DNA from: Treponema sp.
GTDB lineage: Bacteria > Spirochaetota > Spirochaetia > Treponematales > Breznakiellaceae
Direction: 5' to 3'
Length of the DNA stretch: 36,124 bases
Assembly: GCA_031276295.1 (NCBI GenBank)
Contig: JAISNI010000038.1
Coordinates: 1 to 36,124, forward strand
A program made the translations under genes and the position numbers. The stretch's first letter is position 1. The number at the start of each line of letters is the position of its first letter. The notes below the pieces were generated by a model. It worked only from the letters and a program-made list of their open reading frames with translations. It was not told where the DNA came from and did not search any database. This document shows, piece after piece, positions 15,252 to 26,139 of the stretch.

Positions 15252-15833
15252 ATGACTACTGATGAAATGTATATTCTGAGCGGGACGCATCTGGCGCCTT
15301 ACATACACCTCGCCACCGCCCTCATCGGGAAGACCAGGCATGGGGGCGGCAATATGTTCCGGCATCAGCTTGATACCATGACTATTCTTATCGACTATGG
15401 GTATATCAACTCGGTGCTGCTCAAGGCGTCGATTGTCCACGATCTTATCGAGGATATTCCTGATTTCAGCCATAACCGTTTGTTGAATGTCGATTACGAA
15501 AGCCCCGCCGTGTACGACCTCGTACTGGAGGTTACCCGTTTCCCCGGAGAGACCAAAGCCGACTTTCTTACCCGTATATTTGAAACCGGCTCGCATAATG
15601 CCAAGGTGCTCAAAGTGGCGGACAGAATTTCCAATATGATCTCCCTTGGTTTTGTCAATAAGCCTGAATTCCTGATTCGTTATACGGAAGAAACGGTTAA
15701 ATATATCCTGCCTATCGCCGACGAGGTTGACAAGGCCATGCTTGGCGAACTCAACTCCCTCGTAGAATCGCGCAGGAAGTATATTTCGCTGCTTAAACAC
15801 ATGCCGCCGGAAGCAGGCGGCGATCCGATCTAA
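15252..15833 (+). CDS. Stand-alone HD-domain hydrolase, SpoT/Mesh1-like (putative small alarmone hydrolase)
   Basis: This 193-aa cytoplasmic protein looks like the hydrolase half of RelA/SpoT on its own. The metal-binding HD residues fit: His38 (MFRHQL), His63-Asp64 in SIVHDLIED with the Glu67-Asp68 pair, and Asp124 in KVLKVADRISNM with the Asn128 of the SpoT 'LADRxHNM' motif. The LVLEVTRFPGE strand matches the SpoT 'LVxGVTK' region, and YTEETVKYILPIAD resembles the end of the domain. No synthetase, TGS or ACT domain is attached. It would hydrolyse (p)ppGpp or a related nucleotide with Mn2+; pppGpp specificity is inferred. ATG 15252 has GGAGG upstream. The gene follows valS by 58 bases and is probably co-transcribed with it. 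Confidence 0.75.
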   Translation: MTTDEMYILSGTHLAPYIHLATALIGKTRHGGGNMFRHQLDTMTILIDYGYINSVLLKASIVHDLIEDIPDFSHNRLLNVDYESPAVYDLVLEVTRFPGETKADFLTRIFETGSHNAKVLKVADRISNMISLGFVNKPEFLIRYTEETVKYILPIADEVDKAMLGELNSLVESRRKYISLLKHMPPEAGGDPI

Positions 15834-15963
15834 AGCCCATCTCGCTTAACCGGGGCCGGTTCACGGCCGGATATCGGCAGCTTGTTGCGCTTCGTCCTCA
15901 AACCGTATATTCGGGCAATTAATCGCACTAATATAAAATACCGGAATCCTTAAAAAGCGGTAT

Positions 15964-17040
15964 CTACTTCTCGATTTTCAGCAAATTCCAAACTTCAGGC
16001 GTTTCCTGGCTCAACGCCCAAAAGCCTATAGACTTGACGCCCATCTGACGGTACATTTCCATGCGGGTCGAAAGGGAATAGCCGTCTTCGTAGTAAGCGA
16101 CTATATCAATGCTTGTCTGGTATTCAAAGTAGGGTACGCCCTTTTCCCTGTTTATCTCGGTGATGTTCTGTTCTTTTTTCAAGTTCTCTATGGAAGAATG
16201 CATATAGGCCCGGTTTGCGTTGAAGTTGCCCCAACTCCGGCCATAGAAAGGAAGGCCCATGATAAGTTTTTCGCTGCCTATGGTCCGCAGGGAATAGGCG
16301 GCTACCTGCTGACACCAATCCATTGAGGCCACGGGGCCGGGCTCGCTTGTAGACCAGTGTTCGTCGTAGGCCATAACAAGGATACGATCAACAATTTCGG
16401 CAATCTTCTTATAATCGTAGACATCGTCAGGAATGGTTCTTGAACGGGCAGGCAGGGCAATGGTAAACATTTTATCCTTGAGCTCGCGCCTCAGTTCTTT
16501 CAAAAACGAAAGAAAATCCTCCCCGTCCTGCGCGGGGACATATTCAAAATCAATTTGAAGCCCCTGATACGGCCGGCTTGCATCAACAATATCCCCGATA
16601 AGCTGCTTGCGGACCTTGCTACCCTCTTCAATAGAAAAATGCGTCAGGGCGCGTCCGTTACAGGCAATGATAAGGTGGAGACGGCCCTGAAACGAGCTTA
16701 ATTTGGTCGGATCGGGCAGGGCGGTAAGTTTGCCATAGGTATCCACCTCTGCGTTAAAATAAACAAGGTCCGAAATAGGATAGTCGGGGTTGAGGGCATG
16801 TTCCCTTTCAGCCATAAGGTAGGCCCAAACCTCGCCGAACGAGGAAACAGGCAAATTTTCATTTTCAGGAGGCAGTACAATTTCTTCAAGGATTATGTCT
16901 TCCGGTTCTTCCGGCGCCGTACCCTGCGCGGTATCGGACACCGGTTTTTTTGTATAAAAAACAAAATAATAGAAAATACCGGCGGCCAGGAAAAGCCCCA
17001 GAAGAATCCAGCCTATAATCGGCTTGTACGTTAAACGCAT
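15964..17040 (-). CDS. Membrane-anchored glycoside hydrolase family 18 protein
   Basis: This 358-aa protein has an N-terminal membrane anchor (residues 7-28, PIIGWILLGLFLAAGIFYYF), an acidic Pro/Glu-rich linker, and a GH18 TIM barrel (about residues 85-355). The catalytic strand reads YQGLQIDFEYV: Asp164 and catalytic Glu166 are kept, whereas the first two Asp of the usual DGxDxDxE are Gln159 and Gln162. Other GH18 elements are RILVMAYDEHW, KLIMGLPFYGRSW and the final KSIGFWALSQETPEVW. Bacterial members of this type act on chitin-like or peptidoglycan-derived N-acetylglucosamine chains; a cell-wall role at the outer face of the inner membrane is likely. ATG 17040 has GGGGGTAGG just upstream. 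It follows rpoC by 157 bases on the same strand. Confidence 0.85.
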   Translation of the reverse strand: MRLTYKPIIGWILLGLFLAAGIFYYFVFYTKKPVSDTAQGTAPEEPEDIILEEIVLPPENENLPVSSFGEVWAYLMAEREHALNPDYPISDLVYFNAEVDTYGKLTALPDPTKLSSFQGRLHLIIACNGRALTHFSIEEGSKVRKQLIGDIVDASRPYQGLQIDFEYVPAQDGEDFLSFLKELRRELKDKMFTIALPARSRTIPDDVYDYKKIAEIVDRILVMAYDEHWSTSEPGPVASMDWCQQVAAYSLRTIGSEKLIMGLPFYGRSWGNFNANRAYMHSSIENLKKEQNITEINREKGVPYFEYQTSIDIVAYYEDGYSLSTRMEMYRQMGVKSIGFWALSQETPEVWNLLKIEK

Positions 17041-17079
17041 TACCTACCCCCAAAGACCGTTCTAAAGTCAATCACGCAA

Positions 17080-17118
17080 CCCTCTGCGGCAAAACCGTTT
17101 CGGTATCGCCGCAGAGGG
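17080..17118 (-). terminator. Nested hairpin after rpoC
   Basis: CCCTCTGCGGC (17080-17090) and GCCGCAGAGGG (17108-17118) are perfect 11-bp inverted repeats; a second stem, ACCG/CGGT, closes inside the loop (17094-17104). It lies between rpoC and the GH18 gene and would mark the end of the polymerase transcript, though no T-run follows on the minus strand. Confidence 0.45.
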
Positions 17119-17197
17119 CTGCCATGCCCTTTCGGGCCGCAAATCCCGGATGTTTAACATAGCCGCAGACCCGTGTGCGGGATTCTTCTGTGACGGT

Positions 17198-20100
17198 TCA
17201 TTCCTCCGTATCGTTTTCAGATTCTTCCCCGTTAAAATCAGGTTCAACAGGCTCGGCAACCTTTTCAAGTTTCCGTCTTTCGAGAATTTCTTCCATATAG
17301 ACATCCAAATCCTGTTGATCCTCGTCAAAGAGCTTAACCTTCCGGTAACGTTTCATGCCGGTACCCGCGGGAATAGGATGCCCGATAATGATATTCTCTT
17401 TAAGTCCCCGCAGATGATCGGTTGATCCGGAAATCGCCGCATTGGTGAGCACCCGCGTTGTCTCCTGGAAGCTCGCCGCAGACAGGAAAGAATCGATGTT
17501 GAGGCTCGCCTTGGTGATCCCCTGGAAAATAGGACGCGCAACTGCCGACTGGCCGCCTTCCGCCATGACGCGGTTGTTTTCCTCGTGGAAAGTGTACTTG
17601 TCTACCATCTGGCCATAGATGAATTTGGTGTCCCCCACGGCCACTATCTCTACTTTCCGCATCATCTGGCGTATGATAACGCCGATGTGCTTGTCGTTGA
17701 TAGAGACGCCCTGGAGACGGTAGACCTGCTGTATCTCGTCCATAAGGTATCGCTGTAGGGTGGATTCACCCAGGATGTGAAGTACGTCATGCGGGTTGAC
17801 GGAGCCCATACACAGGGCTTCACCGGCTTCCACCGTATCGCCGTCCCGCACAAGAAGCCGTTTGGCCATAGGGATCAGATGTTTGTACTCCTTGTCAAAG
17901 GCATCGATCACGCTGATCAGCCGTTTCCCCTTGACAATACCCTTAAAGTACACCGTTCCTGCCGCCTGGGCCAGAATCGCCGGATTTTTCGGCTTACGGG
18001 CCTCAAAAAGTTCGCTGACCCGCGGGAGGCCGGAGGTAATGTCGCTGGCCTTGGTAGATTCCTTGGTGGTCTTGGCTATGGTACGGCCCGCGTTGATCTT
18101 CTCGCCCTCATCAACCTGGATATAGGCGCCTCCGGGAAGGTGGTAGTAGGCCGCTTCCTTCCCTTCATCGTCAATAATGAAGATACGGGGCTGCTTGCTT
18201 TCAAGCTGGAATTCGGTGATGCGTTTCTCGATTCTTCCGCCGGATTCTTCGGTAACTTCTTCCTTAAGCGTGGTACCGGGGATTATATCCTCGTACTTAA
18301 CCGTACCGGACACTTCAGCGATGATAGGATCGGAGAAGGGATCAAAGGTGGCAATGGTCATTTCCGCGTTGACAATATCACCCTTCTTAACCAAAACGGT
18401 GGAACCGTTACGTATTTCAATTTTCTGATCCTGCCCATAGAGGTAAAGAACACCTTCGCGTATCATGGCATAGGCATTTTCAGGGGAAATAAGCTCCCCG
18501 TCCTTCCGTTTGATTATCGTTTCACCCTTAATGATACGTTTGCCGTCTTCGATCAAAAGTTCATCGGTTTCCTGAAGCGGGTATTGCCTCATGATCTTGT
18601 TGACTATTGCCGCACCCTTCCGGGTAAAGAGCCAATGGCCGTCAGACAGTTCCACATGGACCCCGGCTACATCCTTGACAAACACAGGATACTTGAGGAA
18701 GATGCGGTTTTCTTCGCTGGCCTTGGTTGCGACACCGCCTATATGGAAGGTTCTCATGGTAAGCTGGGTGCCCGGCTGTCCGATGGACTGAGCCGCAATA
18801 GTACCTACGGCTTCGCCTATATCCACGGACCGGTTGGTTGCAAGGTTACGGCCATAGCAACGGCGGCAGACACCGTGTTTGGCTTCACAGGTAAGGACCG
18901 TCCGTATGCGCACCGATTCGACGCCGGCCTCTTCAATGATCACGGCTATCTGTTCGGTAATTTCTTCGTTTACATCAACGATGATCTCCCCGGTTATAGG
19001 GTGTTTAACCCGTTCCAGGGTGTACCTGCCGACAATACGGTCCGCCAGCGATTCAACAATTTCCTCACCGTCCTTGATGGCGGCATAGGCAATACCGTTG
19101 ATGGTACCGCAGTCATCCTCATTCACCACAACATCCTGGGCAATATCCACAAGCCGGCGTGTAAGATAACCTGCCTCGGCGGTTTTAAGAGCCGTATCCG
19201 CAAGCCCTTTCCTGGCACCGTTGGTTGAAATAAAGAATTCGATTACCGAAAGCCCCTCTTTAAAGTTTGAACGTATGGGCAGCTCAATAATATCGCCCGA
19301 AGGCTTGGTCATAAGGCCGCGCATACCTGCAAGCTGGCGTATCTGGTTACGGCTTCCGCGGGCGCCGGAGTTGGCCATCATGTATATCGAATTGAAACCG
19401 CCCCGGTCCGCCTCGAGGGTTTTCATCATAATATTGGTCAGATCGTCATTCGTTTTGGTCCATACCTGAACGACACGGTTGTAGCGTTCCTGCTGGGTAA
19501 TGACCCCCACGTCGTATTGATTCTGGATGGTTTCAACCTCACGGTTAGCCTTTTCTATCATTTCGGGCTTTTCTTTGGGTACGACAATATCATCTATCCC
19601 AATGGTAGCGCCGAAAACCGTCGCGTACTTGTACCCCGTCGCTTTGATAACGTCGACCATCTTAACCGTGGTCCAGGCGCCTTTATCCGTAAAGATATGC
19701 TCAATGAGAGCCCGCAGTTCCTTGTCTTTCAGTTCATAGTTGAGAAAAGGTATCTCCGGAGGCATCTCTTCGTTAAACACAAGCCTCCCCGCCGTCGTTT
19801 CGATGAGGCCGTCTTCAGCAATTTTTATCTCTTTACCTGCCTTTTCCCATACAGGAAGTTTAGTCGGTTTTATCCTGATAAGGGCTTCCCAGTCCAGCGC
19901 CTTCGCTTCCACCGCCATAAGCACTTCCTCACAACTGGAGTAACGGGGAAGTATGTTTTTTGCCGCGGATCTTTCAGAACCCGGCCGTTTTGCGTCGGCT
20001 TTGATCCGCGTAAGAAAATTGATCCCCAGCACCATATCCTGGGAAGGGAATACAACGGTCTTACCGTTTGCCGGGTTCAGAAGGTTCCTGGCGCTGAGCA

Positions 20101-21517
20101 TGAGAGTCCAGCATTCCATCTGCGCCGCCTGGGTCAGGGGTACGTGGACCGCCATCTGATCCCCGTCAAAGTCCGCATTGAAGGCATGACAGACCAGGGG
20201 GTTAAGTTTAATAGCCTTTCCTTCCACCAGAACCGGCTCAAAAGCCTGTATCCCAAGCCGGTGGAGGGTAGGAGCACGATTTAACAACACCGGATGTTCC
20301 TTCACAACTTCATCAAGTATTTGAAATACCTCCGGGGTCTCCTGTTCAACCAGCAATTTCGCCTTCTTGATATTGTAAACCACATCCTTGTCAACCAGTT
20401 TTTTCATGATGAACGGTTTAAAGAGTTCAAGGGCCATTTTGGTCGGAAGTCCGCACTGCCACATTTTAAGGTCCGGCCCAACGGTGATAACGGAACGTCC
20501 CGAATAATCGACCCGTTTTCCAAGGAGGTTCTGGCGGAAACGGCCCTGTTTACCCTTCAGCATATCGCTTATGGATTTAAGCGGCCTATTGGCGGCGCCT
20601 TTTACAACCCGCTTCTTCTTGGAATTATCAAAAAGCGCATCCACCGCTTCCTGAAGCATACGCTTTTCATTGCGGATAATTATGTCCGGCGCACTCAGCC
20701 CTTGCAGCCTTTTAAGGCGGTTATTACGGTTGATCACACGCCGGTAAAGATCGTTGAGATCGCTTGTCGCAAAGCGTCCGCCGTCAAGCTGTACCATAGG
20801 GCGGAGTTCCGGCGGGATAACCGGAATAAAATCCAGAATCATCCATTCGGGCTTGTTATTGGAATTACGAAAATTCTCTACTATCTCAATACGCTTGAGG
20901 AGCCGCTTGTCGGATTTAGCGCCTTTCTCTATCATCTTCTGTCTCAGTTCCGCAGCCATCTGATCCAGATTGATATTCTCAAGAAGCGTCCTTATCGCCT
21001 CGGCGCCCATATTGGCGGTGAATGCCCCCGCAAAGAGTTCCTGGGCATTGTAGTACTCATCTTCGGTCAGGAGCTGCATCTTTTTAAGGTCGGTATCACC
21101 CGGATCGATGACCACATACTTCTCGTAGTACAGCACGGAGCGCAATGCCGTCATAGACATATCGAGGAGAAGTCCCATGCGGCTGGGAACGCTACGATAG
21201 TACCAGATATGAGAAACCGGCGCGGCCAGTTCTATATGGCCCATCCGTTCCCGCCTTACCTTGAAGTGCGTAACTTCTACGCCACAACGGTCGCAGATAA
21301 CCCCTTTATAGCGTATGGATTTAAACTTACCGCAGTAACATTCCCATTCCTTTGTGGTACCGAAGATACGCTCGCAAAAAAGGCCGTCTTTTTCCGGTCT
21401 GAGTGTCCGGTAGTTGATGGTTTCAGGTTTCTTGACTTCCCCGTATGACCAGGCTTTGATCATATCGGGAGAAGCCAAACGTATCATAATCGAATCAAAA
21501 TCTTGTATATCGCGCAT
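17198..21517 (-). CDS. rpoC: DNA-directed RNA polymerase subunit beta'
   Basis: The 1439-aa beta' subunit of RNA polymerase forms the active-site half of the core enzyme. Diagnostic features are the N-terminal zinc ribbon ([20 protein letters not shown]), the absolutely conserved catalytic [12 protein letters not shown] loop that holds magnesium, the bridge helix and trigger-loop region ([13 protein letters not shown]), and the second zinc site ([13 protein letters not shown]). Length is normal for bacteria without large insertions. ATG 21517 has AGGAGGGAG upstream and lies 16 bases after the rpoB stop, so the two are co-transcribed. Downstream there is no rpsL/rpsG/fusA cluster within the window; a hairpin and an unrelated GH18 gene follow instead. 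Confidence 0.98.
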   Translation of the reverse strand: MRDIQDFDSIMIRLASPDMIKAWSYGEVKKPETINYRTLRPEKDGLFCERIFGTTKEWECYCGKFKSIRYKGVICDRCGVEVTHFKVRRERMGHIELAAPVSHIWYYRSVPSRMGLLLDMSMTALRSVLYYEKYVVIDPGDTDLKKMQLLTEDEYYNAQELFAGAFTANMGAEAIRTLLENINLDQMAAELRQKMIEKGAKSDKRLLKRIEIVENFRNSNNKPEWMILDFIPVIPPELRPMVQLDGGRFATSDLNDLYRRVINRNNRLKRLQGLSAPDIIIRNEKRMLQEAVDALFDNSKKKRVVKGAANRPLKSISDMLKGKQGRFRQNLLGKRVDYSGRSVITVGPDLKMWQCGLPTKMALELFKPFIMKKLVDKDVVYNIKKAKLLVEQETPEVFQILDEVVKEHPVLLNRAPTLHRLGIQAFEPVLVEGKAIKLNPLVCHAFNADFDGDQMAVHVPLTQAAQMECWTLMLSARNLLNPANGKTVVFPSQDMVLGINFLTRIKADAKRPGSERSAAKNILPRYSSCEEVLMAVEAKALDWEALIRIKPTKLPVWEKAGKEIKIAEDGLIETTAGRLVFNEEMPPEIPFLNYELKDKELRALIEHIFTDKGAWTTVKMVDVIKATGYKYATVFGATIGIDDIVVPKEKPEMIEKANREVETIQNQYDVGVITQQERYNRVVQVWTKTNDDLTNIMMKTLEADRGGFNSIYMMANSGARGSRNQIRQLAGMRGLMTKPSGDIIELPIRSNFKEGLSVIEFFISTNGARKGLADTALKTAEAGYLTRRLVDIAQDVVVNEDDCGTINGIAYAAIKDGEEIVESLADRIVGRYTLERVKHPITGEIIVDVNEEITEQIAVIIEEAGVESVRIRTVLTCEAKHGVCRRCYGRNLATNRSVDIGEAVGTIAAQSIGQPGTQLTMRTFHIGGVATKASEENRIFLKYPVFVKDVAGVHVELSDGHWLFTRKGAAIVNKIMRQYPLQETDELLIEDGKRIIKGETIIKRKDGELISPENAYAMIREGVLYLYGQDQKIEIRNGSTVLVKKGDIVNAEMTIATFDPFSDPIIAEVSGTVKYEDIIPGTTLKEEVTEESGGRIEKRITEFQLESKQPRIFIIDDEGKEAAYYHLPGGAYIQVDEGEKINAGRTIAKTTKESTKASDITSGLPRVSELFEARKPKNPAILAQAAGTVYFKGIVKGKRLISVIDAFDKEYKHLIPMAKRLLVRDGDTVEAGEALCMGSVNPHDVLHILGESTLQRYLMDEIQQVYRLQGVSINDKHIGVIIRQMMRKVEIVAVGDTKFIYGQMVDKYTFHEENNRVMAEGGQSAVARPIFQGITKASLNIDSFLSAASFQETTRVLTNAAISGSTDHLRGLKENIIIGHPIPAGTGMKRYRKVKLFDEDQQDLDVYMEEILERRKLEKVAEPVEPDFNGEESENDTEE

Positions 21518-21533
21518 TTCAGTCTCCCTCCTC

Positions 21534-24500
21534 TTAGAAATTGCTCCCCGACTTCGTAATCATTTCCTCGTCCCTTTCGGTCAGAGGAATCTGCTTACCC
21601 TTTGAATCATAGATGGTAAGATCCAGGGCAAGCCCTCGCAGTTCCTGCACCAGTACGTTGAACGATTCAGGAATTCCCGCGGTTGTAGAAGGTTCGCCCT
21701 TAACAATAGCTTCATATATCTTTGAACGGCCCGTCATATCGTCCGACTTTATGGTAAGAAGTTCCTGCAAGGTATTGGCCGCGCCGTATGCTTCCAGCGC
21801 CCAGACTTCCATTTCTCCAAGACGCTGGCCGCCGAACTGAGCCTTGCCCCCCAGAGGCTGCTGCGTTACCAGGGAATAGGGACCGGTGGATCTGGCGTGC
21901 ATCTTATCGTCTACCAGGTGGTGGAGTTTGAGGAAGTAGATCACCCCGCAAAATACCTTATTAACAAAGGGCTCTCCTGTTTTTCCATCGTAGAGGGTAG
22001 CCTTGCTCGTTACCGGCAGCCCCGCCTCCTTCAGTTTTTCCTCTATTTGTCCGGTCGAAGGCGACTGGAATACCGGCGCAGAGTACCATTCATCAAGCGT
22101 ACAGCCCGCCCAGCCAAGCTCTGTCTCCAGGAGCTGGCCTATGTTCATACGGGAGGGAACACCCAGAGGGGTAAGGCAGAGGTCAAGCGGCGTTCCGTCC
22201 TCCATATAGGGCATATCCTCCTCAGGCAAAATACGGGCGACGACGCCTTTATTGCCGTGGCGCCCCGCCATCTTATCGCCTTCACGAAGTTTCCGTTTGG
22301 TTGCGATAAGAGCCTTGACCACCTCGTCAACGCCGGGACTCAGGTCATCCCCCTCGGTACGTTTAAGCCTCTGTATATCAATGACGGTTCCTTCGATCCC
22401 GTGCGGTACACGGAGGCTGGAATCCCGTACCTCTTTTGCCTTTTCACCGAATATGGAGTTGAGCAGTTTGAATTCCGGCGTGGTTTCGGTTTCGCTCTTG
22501 GGCGTAACCTTACCTACGAGTATGTCCCCGGAACGCACCTTCGCCCCGACACGGATTATCCCTTCCGCATCAAGATTATCCAGGCTTTTTTCAGGTGTAT
22601 TGGGAATATCCTTGGTGATCTTCTCCGGCCCCAGCTTGGTCTCCCTTACCTCGGTTACAAATTCTTTAATATGGATAGAGGTGAACATATCATCCTTCAC
22701 CACCTTTTGGGAGATGAGGATGGAGTCTTCATAGTTATACCCGTTCCAGGGCATGAATCCTACAAGGATATTCCGCCCCAGGGCCAATTCCCCATTCCGG
22801 GTAGCGGGCCCGTCCGCTATAACCTGCCCCGTAACAACCTTGTCGCCCAATTTAACGATAGGCCGCTGGTTGTAGCAGGTATCCTGATTGGTACGCTGGT
22901 ACTTTACCAGACGGTATACATCGATACCGTCGGCATTGGTTTCGGCGATTCTCTTTACCTCGTCTCCGTCCGGATCCTTTTCCGGTTCAATGTATATTTC
23001 CGATGAACTTACCCGTATTACCGTCCCTGACCGGCGGGCCTTGGCAAGAACCCCCGAATCGTAAGCGCACTTGCCTTCCATACCCGTACCGACACGGGGC
23101 GCTTCCGGGAAAACCAGCGGTACGGCTTGGCGCTGCATGTTGGAACCCATCAAAGCCCGGTTAGCGTCGTCATGTTCCAGGAATGGGATAAGAGAGGCGG
23201 AAACGGAAATGATCTGTTTTGGGGAAACGTCCATATACTGAATATTCTCCGGCGCTCTTGTCGTGTAGTCCCCCCGGTACCGGCAGGAAACCTGGTCATC
23301 GGCAAAGGAACCGTCTTCGTTCAATTTTGCCGAAGCCTGGGCAATGTAATAGCGATCCTCGTCCATAGCGGAAAGGTATTCAATTTTCGCCGTTGCAAAG
23401 GCCGGCTTCTTCTTTTGCTTTATCTCCTCACCGGATTCGTCGATAACCTCTACCTTTCGGTACGGTGTTTCAAGGAAGCCGTATTCATTAACCCGCGTAT
23501 AGTTTGCAAGCGAAACGATAAGACCGATGTTCGGTCCTTCCGGGGTCTCGATGGGGCACATACGTCCGTAATGGGTATAGTGAACATCCCGTACCTCAAA
23601 GCCCGCCCGGTCTCTGGAGAGCCCCCCGGGGCCGAGGGCGTTGAGCCTGCGTTTATGGGTCAGTTCGGCCAGAGGGTTTACCTGATCCATAAACTGGGAA
23701 AGCTGGCTGGAACAGAAAAATTCTTTAATCGCCGCTACTACGGGCTTAATCGAAATAAGATCCTGCGGTTTGATGGTATCGGTCTCTTTAAGGCTCATCC
23801 TTTCCTTGGCGATACGATCCATGCGGGCAAAGGCTGTCTTCATCGAATTGGCCATAAGTTCTCCAACCGACCGGACACGCCGGTTTCCCAAATGATCTAT
23901 GTCGTCGATGGTTTCATCGCCTATATAAACCTTAATGAGGAACTTCATGGTAGCGATGATATCCTGCTGGGTAAGGGTAAAATCTTCAAGCTCGGGCTTA
24001 AAATTGAATTTTTTGTTCAGTTTATAACGACCGACCTTCCCAAGATCGTAACGCCGGCTGGTAAAAAACATACCGGTAAGATCCTTTTCGGCATTTTCCA
24101 CCGTGATGGATTCTCCGGGCATCAGTACCGTATAAACTGCCGAAATTGCATCTTCCTTTAAAGGTTCGTCGCGATCATCCTTCATAAATTTGATCTGTTC
24201 CCGTTCAAAACAGTTAAGCAGCATATCGGATTTAAGGGAATCTTGAGCGTCGAAATCAATAACCTCAACTTCGGATACATTGTTTGCAAGAAGCTCATCC
24301 ACATTGTGGGGATGCAGCTTTTCACCCGCCATATACAGTTTCTTTTTCGCCTGGCGCTGATCGCCCTCTTCGGAAACCTCCGCATCCCCGGTATCAATCC
24401 ATACCGCTTTGGATAGAACCCTGCCGGAAAATTTTTCCCTGGTTTCCCGGTCATCTTTTACTTCAAGCGTTTCCGTTGTATAGAAGGCTTCGATTATCTT

Positions 24501-25136
24501 CTCCCTGTTTTCATAGCCCAGGGCGCGCAGAAAGATAGTTCCCAGAATACGCTTTTTTCTATCAATTTTGGCGTAGATAAGTTCCCGTTTCTGATCGATC
24601 TCAAATTCCAGCCACGACCCCCGGTAGGGAATGATGCGGGAAGAAAAGATGCCTTTTTCATGACTGAAAATAACCCCCGGCGAACGGTGTATCTGGGAGA
24701 CCACGACCCGTTCGGCGCCGTTTATGATGAAGGTACCCCGTTCGCTCATGATGGGAATATCGCCCATATAGATGTCTTTCTGCCGGATTTCACCGGTCTG
24801 CTGAAAGATAAGGTTGATCCTTGCTTTCAGGGGCACCGCGTAGGTCAGACCTTTCTGCTTACAGTCCTGCTCGGAGAATTTGATGTTATCCGCGTCAAAA
24901 GAATAGTATTCGTATTCCAGGACCATATCGCCGTTGGGGCTTTCTATAGGAAAAGTCGTCCTAAATACTTCTTCAAGACCTTGCAGGAGAGGCTCTTCAT
25001 GGTTCTGCAATTTATTCCTTTGGAGGAACCGTTCATACGAACGAAGCTGAATATCTATCAGATCGGGCAGATCCATTACATCCTTTATGTCTTTGCCTAT
25101 ATAGGTTCTTTTTACAATTGTTTTTTCGCCGCCCAT
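21534..25136 (-). CDS. rpoB: DNA-directed RNA polymerase subunit beta
   Basis: The 1200-aa beta subunit of RNA polymerase. The rifampicin-binding cluster is at about residues 475-501 ([20 protein letters not shown] then [10 protein letters not shown]); Asn499 stands where E. coli has Ser531, a change associated with natural rifampicin resistance in spirochaetes. Further landmarks are [59 protein letters not shown] and the C-terminal [23 protein letters not shown] 25136 has GGAGAGGAG upstream. The 341-base gap to rplL contains an attenuator-like terminator, which would set polymerase subunit levels below those of L7/L12. Confidence 0.98.
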   Translation of the reverse strand: MGGEKTIVKRTYIGKDIKDVMDLPDLIDIQLRSYERFLQRNKLQNHEEPLLQGLEEVFRTTFPIESPNGDMVLEYEYYSFDADNIKFSEQDCKQKGLTYAVPLKARINLIFQQTGEIRQKDIYMGDIPIMSERGTFIINGAERVVVSQIHRSPGVIFSHEKGIFSSRIIPYRGSWLEFEIDQKRELIYAKIDRKKRILGTIFLRALGYENREKIIEAFYTTETLEVKDDRETREKFSGRVLSKAVWIDTGDAEVSEEGDQRQAKKKLYMAGEKLHPHNVDELLANNVSEVEVIDFDAQDSLKSDMLLNCFEREQIKFMKDDRDEPLKEDAISAVYTVLMPGESITVENAEKDLTGMFFTSRRYDLGKVGRYKLNKKFNFKPELEDFTLTQQDIIATMKFLIKVYIGDETIDDIDHLGNRRVRSVGELMANSMKTAFARMDRIAKERMSLKETDTIKPQDLISIKPVVAAIKEFFCSSQLSQFMDQVNPLAELTHKRRLNALGPGGLSRDRAGFEVRDVHYTHYGRMCPIETPEGPNIGLIVSLANYTRVNEYGFLETPYRKVEVIDESGEEIKQKKKPAFATAKIEYLSAMDEDRYYIAQASAKLNEDGSFADDQVSCRYRGDYTTRAPENIQYMDVSPKQIISVSASLIPFLEHDDANRALMGSNMQRQAVPLVFPEAPRVGTGMEGKCAYDSGVLAKARRSGTVIRVSSSEIYIEPEKDPDGDEVKRIAETNADGIDVYRLVKYQRTNQDTCYNQRPIVKLGDKVVTGQVIADGPATRNGELALGRNILVGFMPWNGYNYEDSILISQKVVKDDMFTSIHIKEFVTEVRETKLGPEKITKDIPNTPEKSLDNLDAEGIIRVGAKVRSGDILVGKVTPKSETETTPEFKLLNSIFGEKAKEVRDSSLRVPHGIEGTVIDIQRLKRTEGDDLSPGVDEVVKALIATKRKLREGDKMAGRHGNKGVVARILPEEDMPYMEDGTPLDLCLTPLGVPSRMNIGQLLETELGWAGCTLDEWYSAPVFQSPSTGQIEEKLKEAGLPVTSKATLYDGKTGEPFVNKVFCGVIYFLKLHHLVDDKMHARSTGPYSLVTQQPLGGKAQFGGQRLGEMEVWALEAYGAANTLQELLTIKSDDMTGRSKIYEAIVKGEPSTTAGIPESFNVLVQELRGLALDLTIYDSKGKQIPLTERDEEMITKSGSNF

Positions 25137-25195
25137 TTACTCCTCTCCTTATTCAAGAATTTATAGTTGAAGCGATACCGCCCCCCCTATACCCA

Positions 25196-25222
25196 GGAAT
25201 CGGACTATGAGTCCGCTATTCC
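25196..25222 (-). promoter_or_regulatory. Stable hairpin in the rpoB leader
   Basis: GGAAT, one further pair block CGGACT (25201-25206), loop ATG, AGTCCG (25210-25215), a 2-base bulge and ATTCC (25218-25222) form a stem of about 11 bp located 60 bases before the rpoB start. It may be an RNase III processing site, as is known between rplL and rpoB in E. coli, or a translational element. Confidence 0.5.
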
Positions 25223-25343
25223 TTCAACAGCTTCCTTAATATTAAAAAATTAAAACTTCCCCGTAAGCATACCGCGGAATGCCTCCCCAAATTACGCTTT
25301 GGCTTTCAAGACTATACCGGCATCATTCCACATCCGGGATCAC

Positions 25344-25373
25344 AAAAAGGCCCCGGACATACCGGAAGCCTTT
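25344..25373 (-). terminator. Attenuator-like terminator between rplL and rpoB
   Basis: On the minus strand AAAGGC, a 1-2 base irregularity, CCGG, a 5-base loop, CCGG and GCCTTT form a stem followed by a run of five T (complement of 25344-25348). Placed about 105 bases after rplL, it would stop a part of the transcripts before rpoB. The rest of the 341-base gene-free interval (25137-25477) holds the leader hairpin at 25196-25222 and no gene. Confidence 0.65.
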
Positions 25374-25477
25374 CGATTCCCTCCGGCAAGGACAGTATTT
25401 CTCTTTATAGAGATAACACCATCCTTTCCGAATTTTCCAGCTTAAAAGAGAAAAATGCTGTTATTTTATGCGTGTAT

Positions 25478-25867
25478 TTACTGAATTTCAACCGTACCGC
25501 CGGCAGCAGTAACTGTCTCCTTGATTTTTGCAGCCTCATCTTTAGAAACATTTTCTTTAAGGGTCTTTGGAGCGCCCTCAACGAGGTCTTTGGCTTCCTT
25601 AAGCCCAAGTCCGGTAACGGCGCGGACCTCCTTGATAACTGCAATCTTCTTGGTATCATCATACGCTTTAAGAATAACATTGAATTCCGTCTTCTCTTCA
25701 ACGGCTTCCGCCGGGGCTCCGCCTGCCGCGGGGCCTACTGCTACCGCTACAGGAGCGGCTGCAGAAACACCGAATTTTTCCTCCATCGCTTTTACCAGTT
25801 CCGAAACTTCCAGAACGGTCATGGACGAAATCGCATCCAGAATCTGTTCATTTGTAAGGGCTGCCAT
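25478..25867 (-). CDS. rplL: 50S ribosomal protein L7/L12
   Basis: This 129-aa acidic stalk protein recruits translation factors to the ribosome. It shows the N-terminal dimerisation helix ([19 protein letters not shown]), an Ala/Pro/Gly-rich hinge (about residues 37-56), and the globular C-terminal domain with [37 protein letters not shown] and the final AAGGTVEIQ. Length is normal. A good ribosome binding site (AAGGAG) precedes ATG 25867. It follows rplJ after 272 structured bases, which is longer than usual for the L10-L12 pair. Confidence 0.97.
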   Translation of the reverse strand: MAALTNEQILDAISSMTVLEVSELVKAMEEKFGVSAAAPVAVAVGPAAGGAPAEAVEEKTEFNVILKAYDDTKKIAVIKEVRAVTGLGLKEAKDLVEGAPKTLKENVSKDEAAKIKETVTAAGGTVEIQ

Positions 25868-25948
25868 ATTATCTTCTCCTTAATATACAATTTAATCCGC
25901 GTCCACCAGGGGGCACGGTCGGATAAACCATTACGGCCTCTCCATAAT

Positions 25949-26001
25949 AACCCGACAGGAAGAGCAGCCGGCGGGTATACCCGCACGAAGCCTGACGGGT
26001 T
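25949..26001. promoter_or_regulatory. Structured spacer upstream of rplL
   Basis: AACCCGACAGG (25949-25959) and CCTGACGGGTT (25991-26001) are complementary with one mismatch and enclose a perfect 14-base palindrome, GCGGGTATACCCGC (25971-25984). Another small hairpin (AGGGT/ACCCT) lies near 26073-26087. These probably form RNA structure in the rplJ-rplL spacer that affects L7/L12 translation or mRNA stability. Confidence 0.45.
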
Positions 26002-26139
26002 TTTAAATATTCCTGTCAAACATGGAAAATCAACATACCGCGCCCTGAAGCTCGCACGCGGATACGTGCAGAGGGTATTAAACCCTTCGGCGCGAATAAA
26101 ACAATACCACGACCCTTTATCATGTTATTACCGGGGTTC

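Noticed and set aside
17777-19228. 483-codon plus-strand open frame
   Set aside because: It is antisense to rpoC, which is unambiguous; the same applies to the long plus-strand frames at 20294-21448, 21897-23006 and 23127-24161 opposite rpoC and rpoB.
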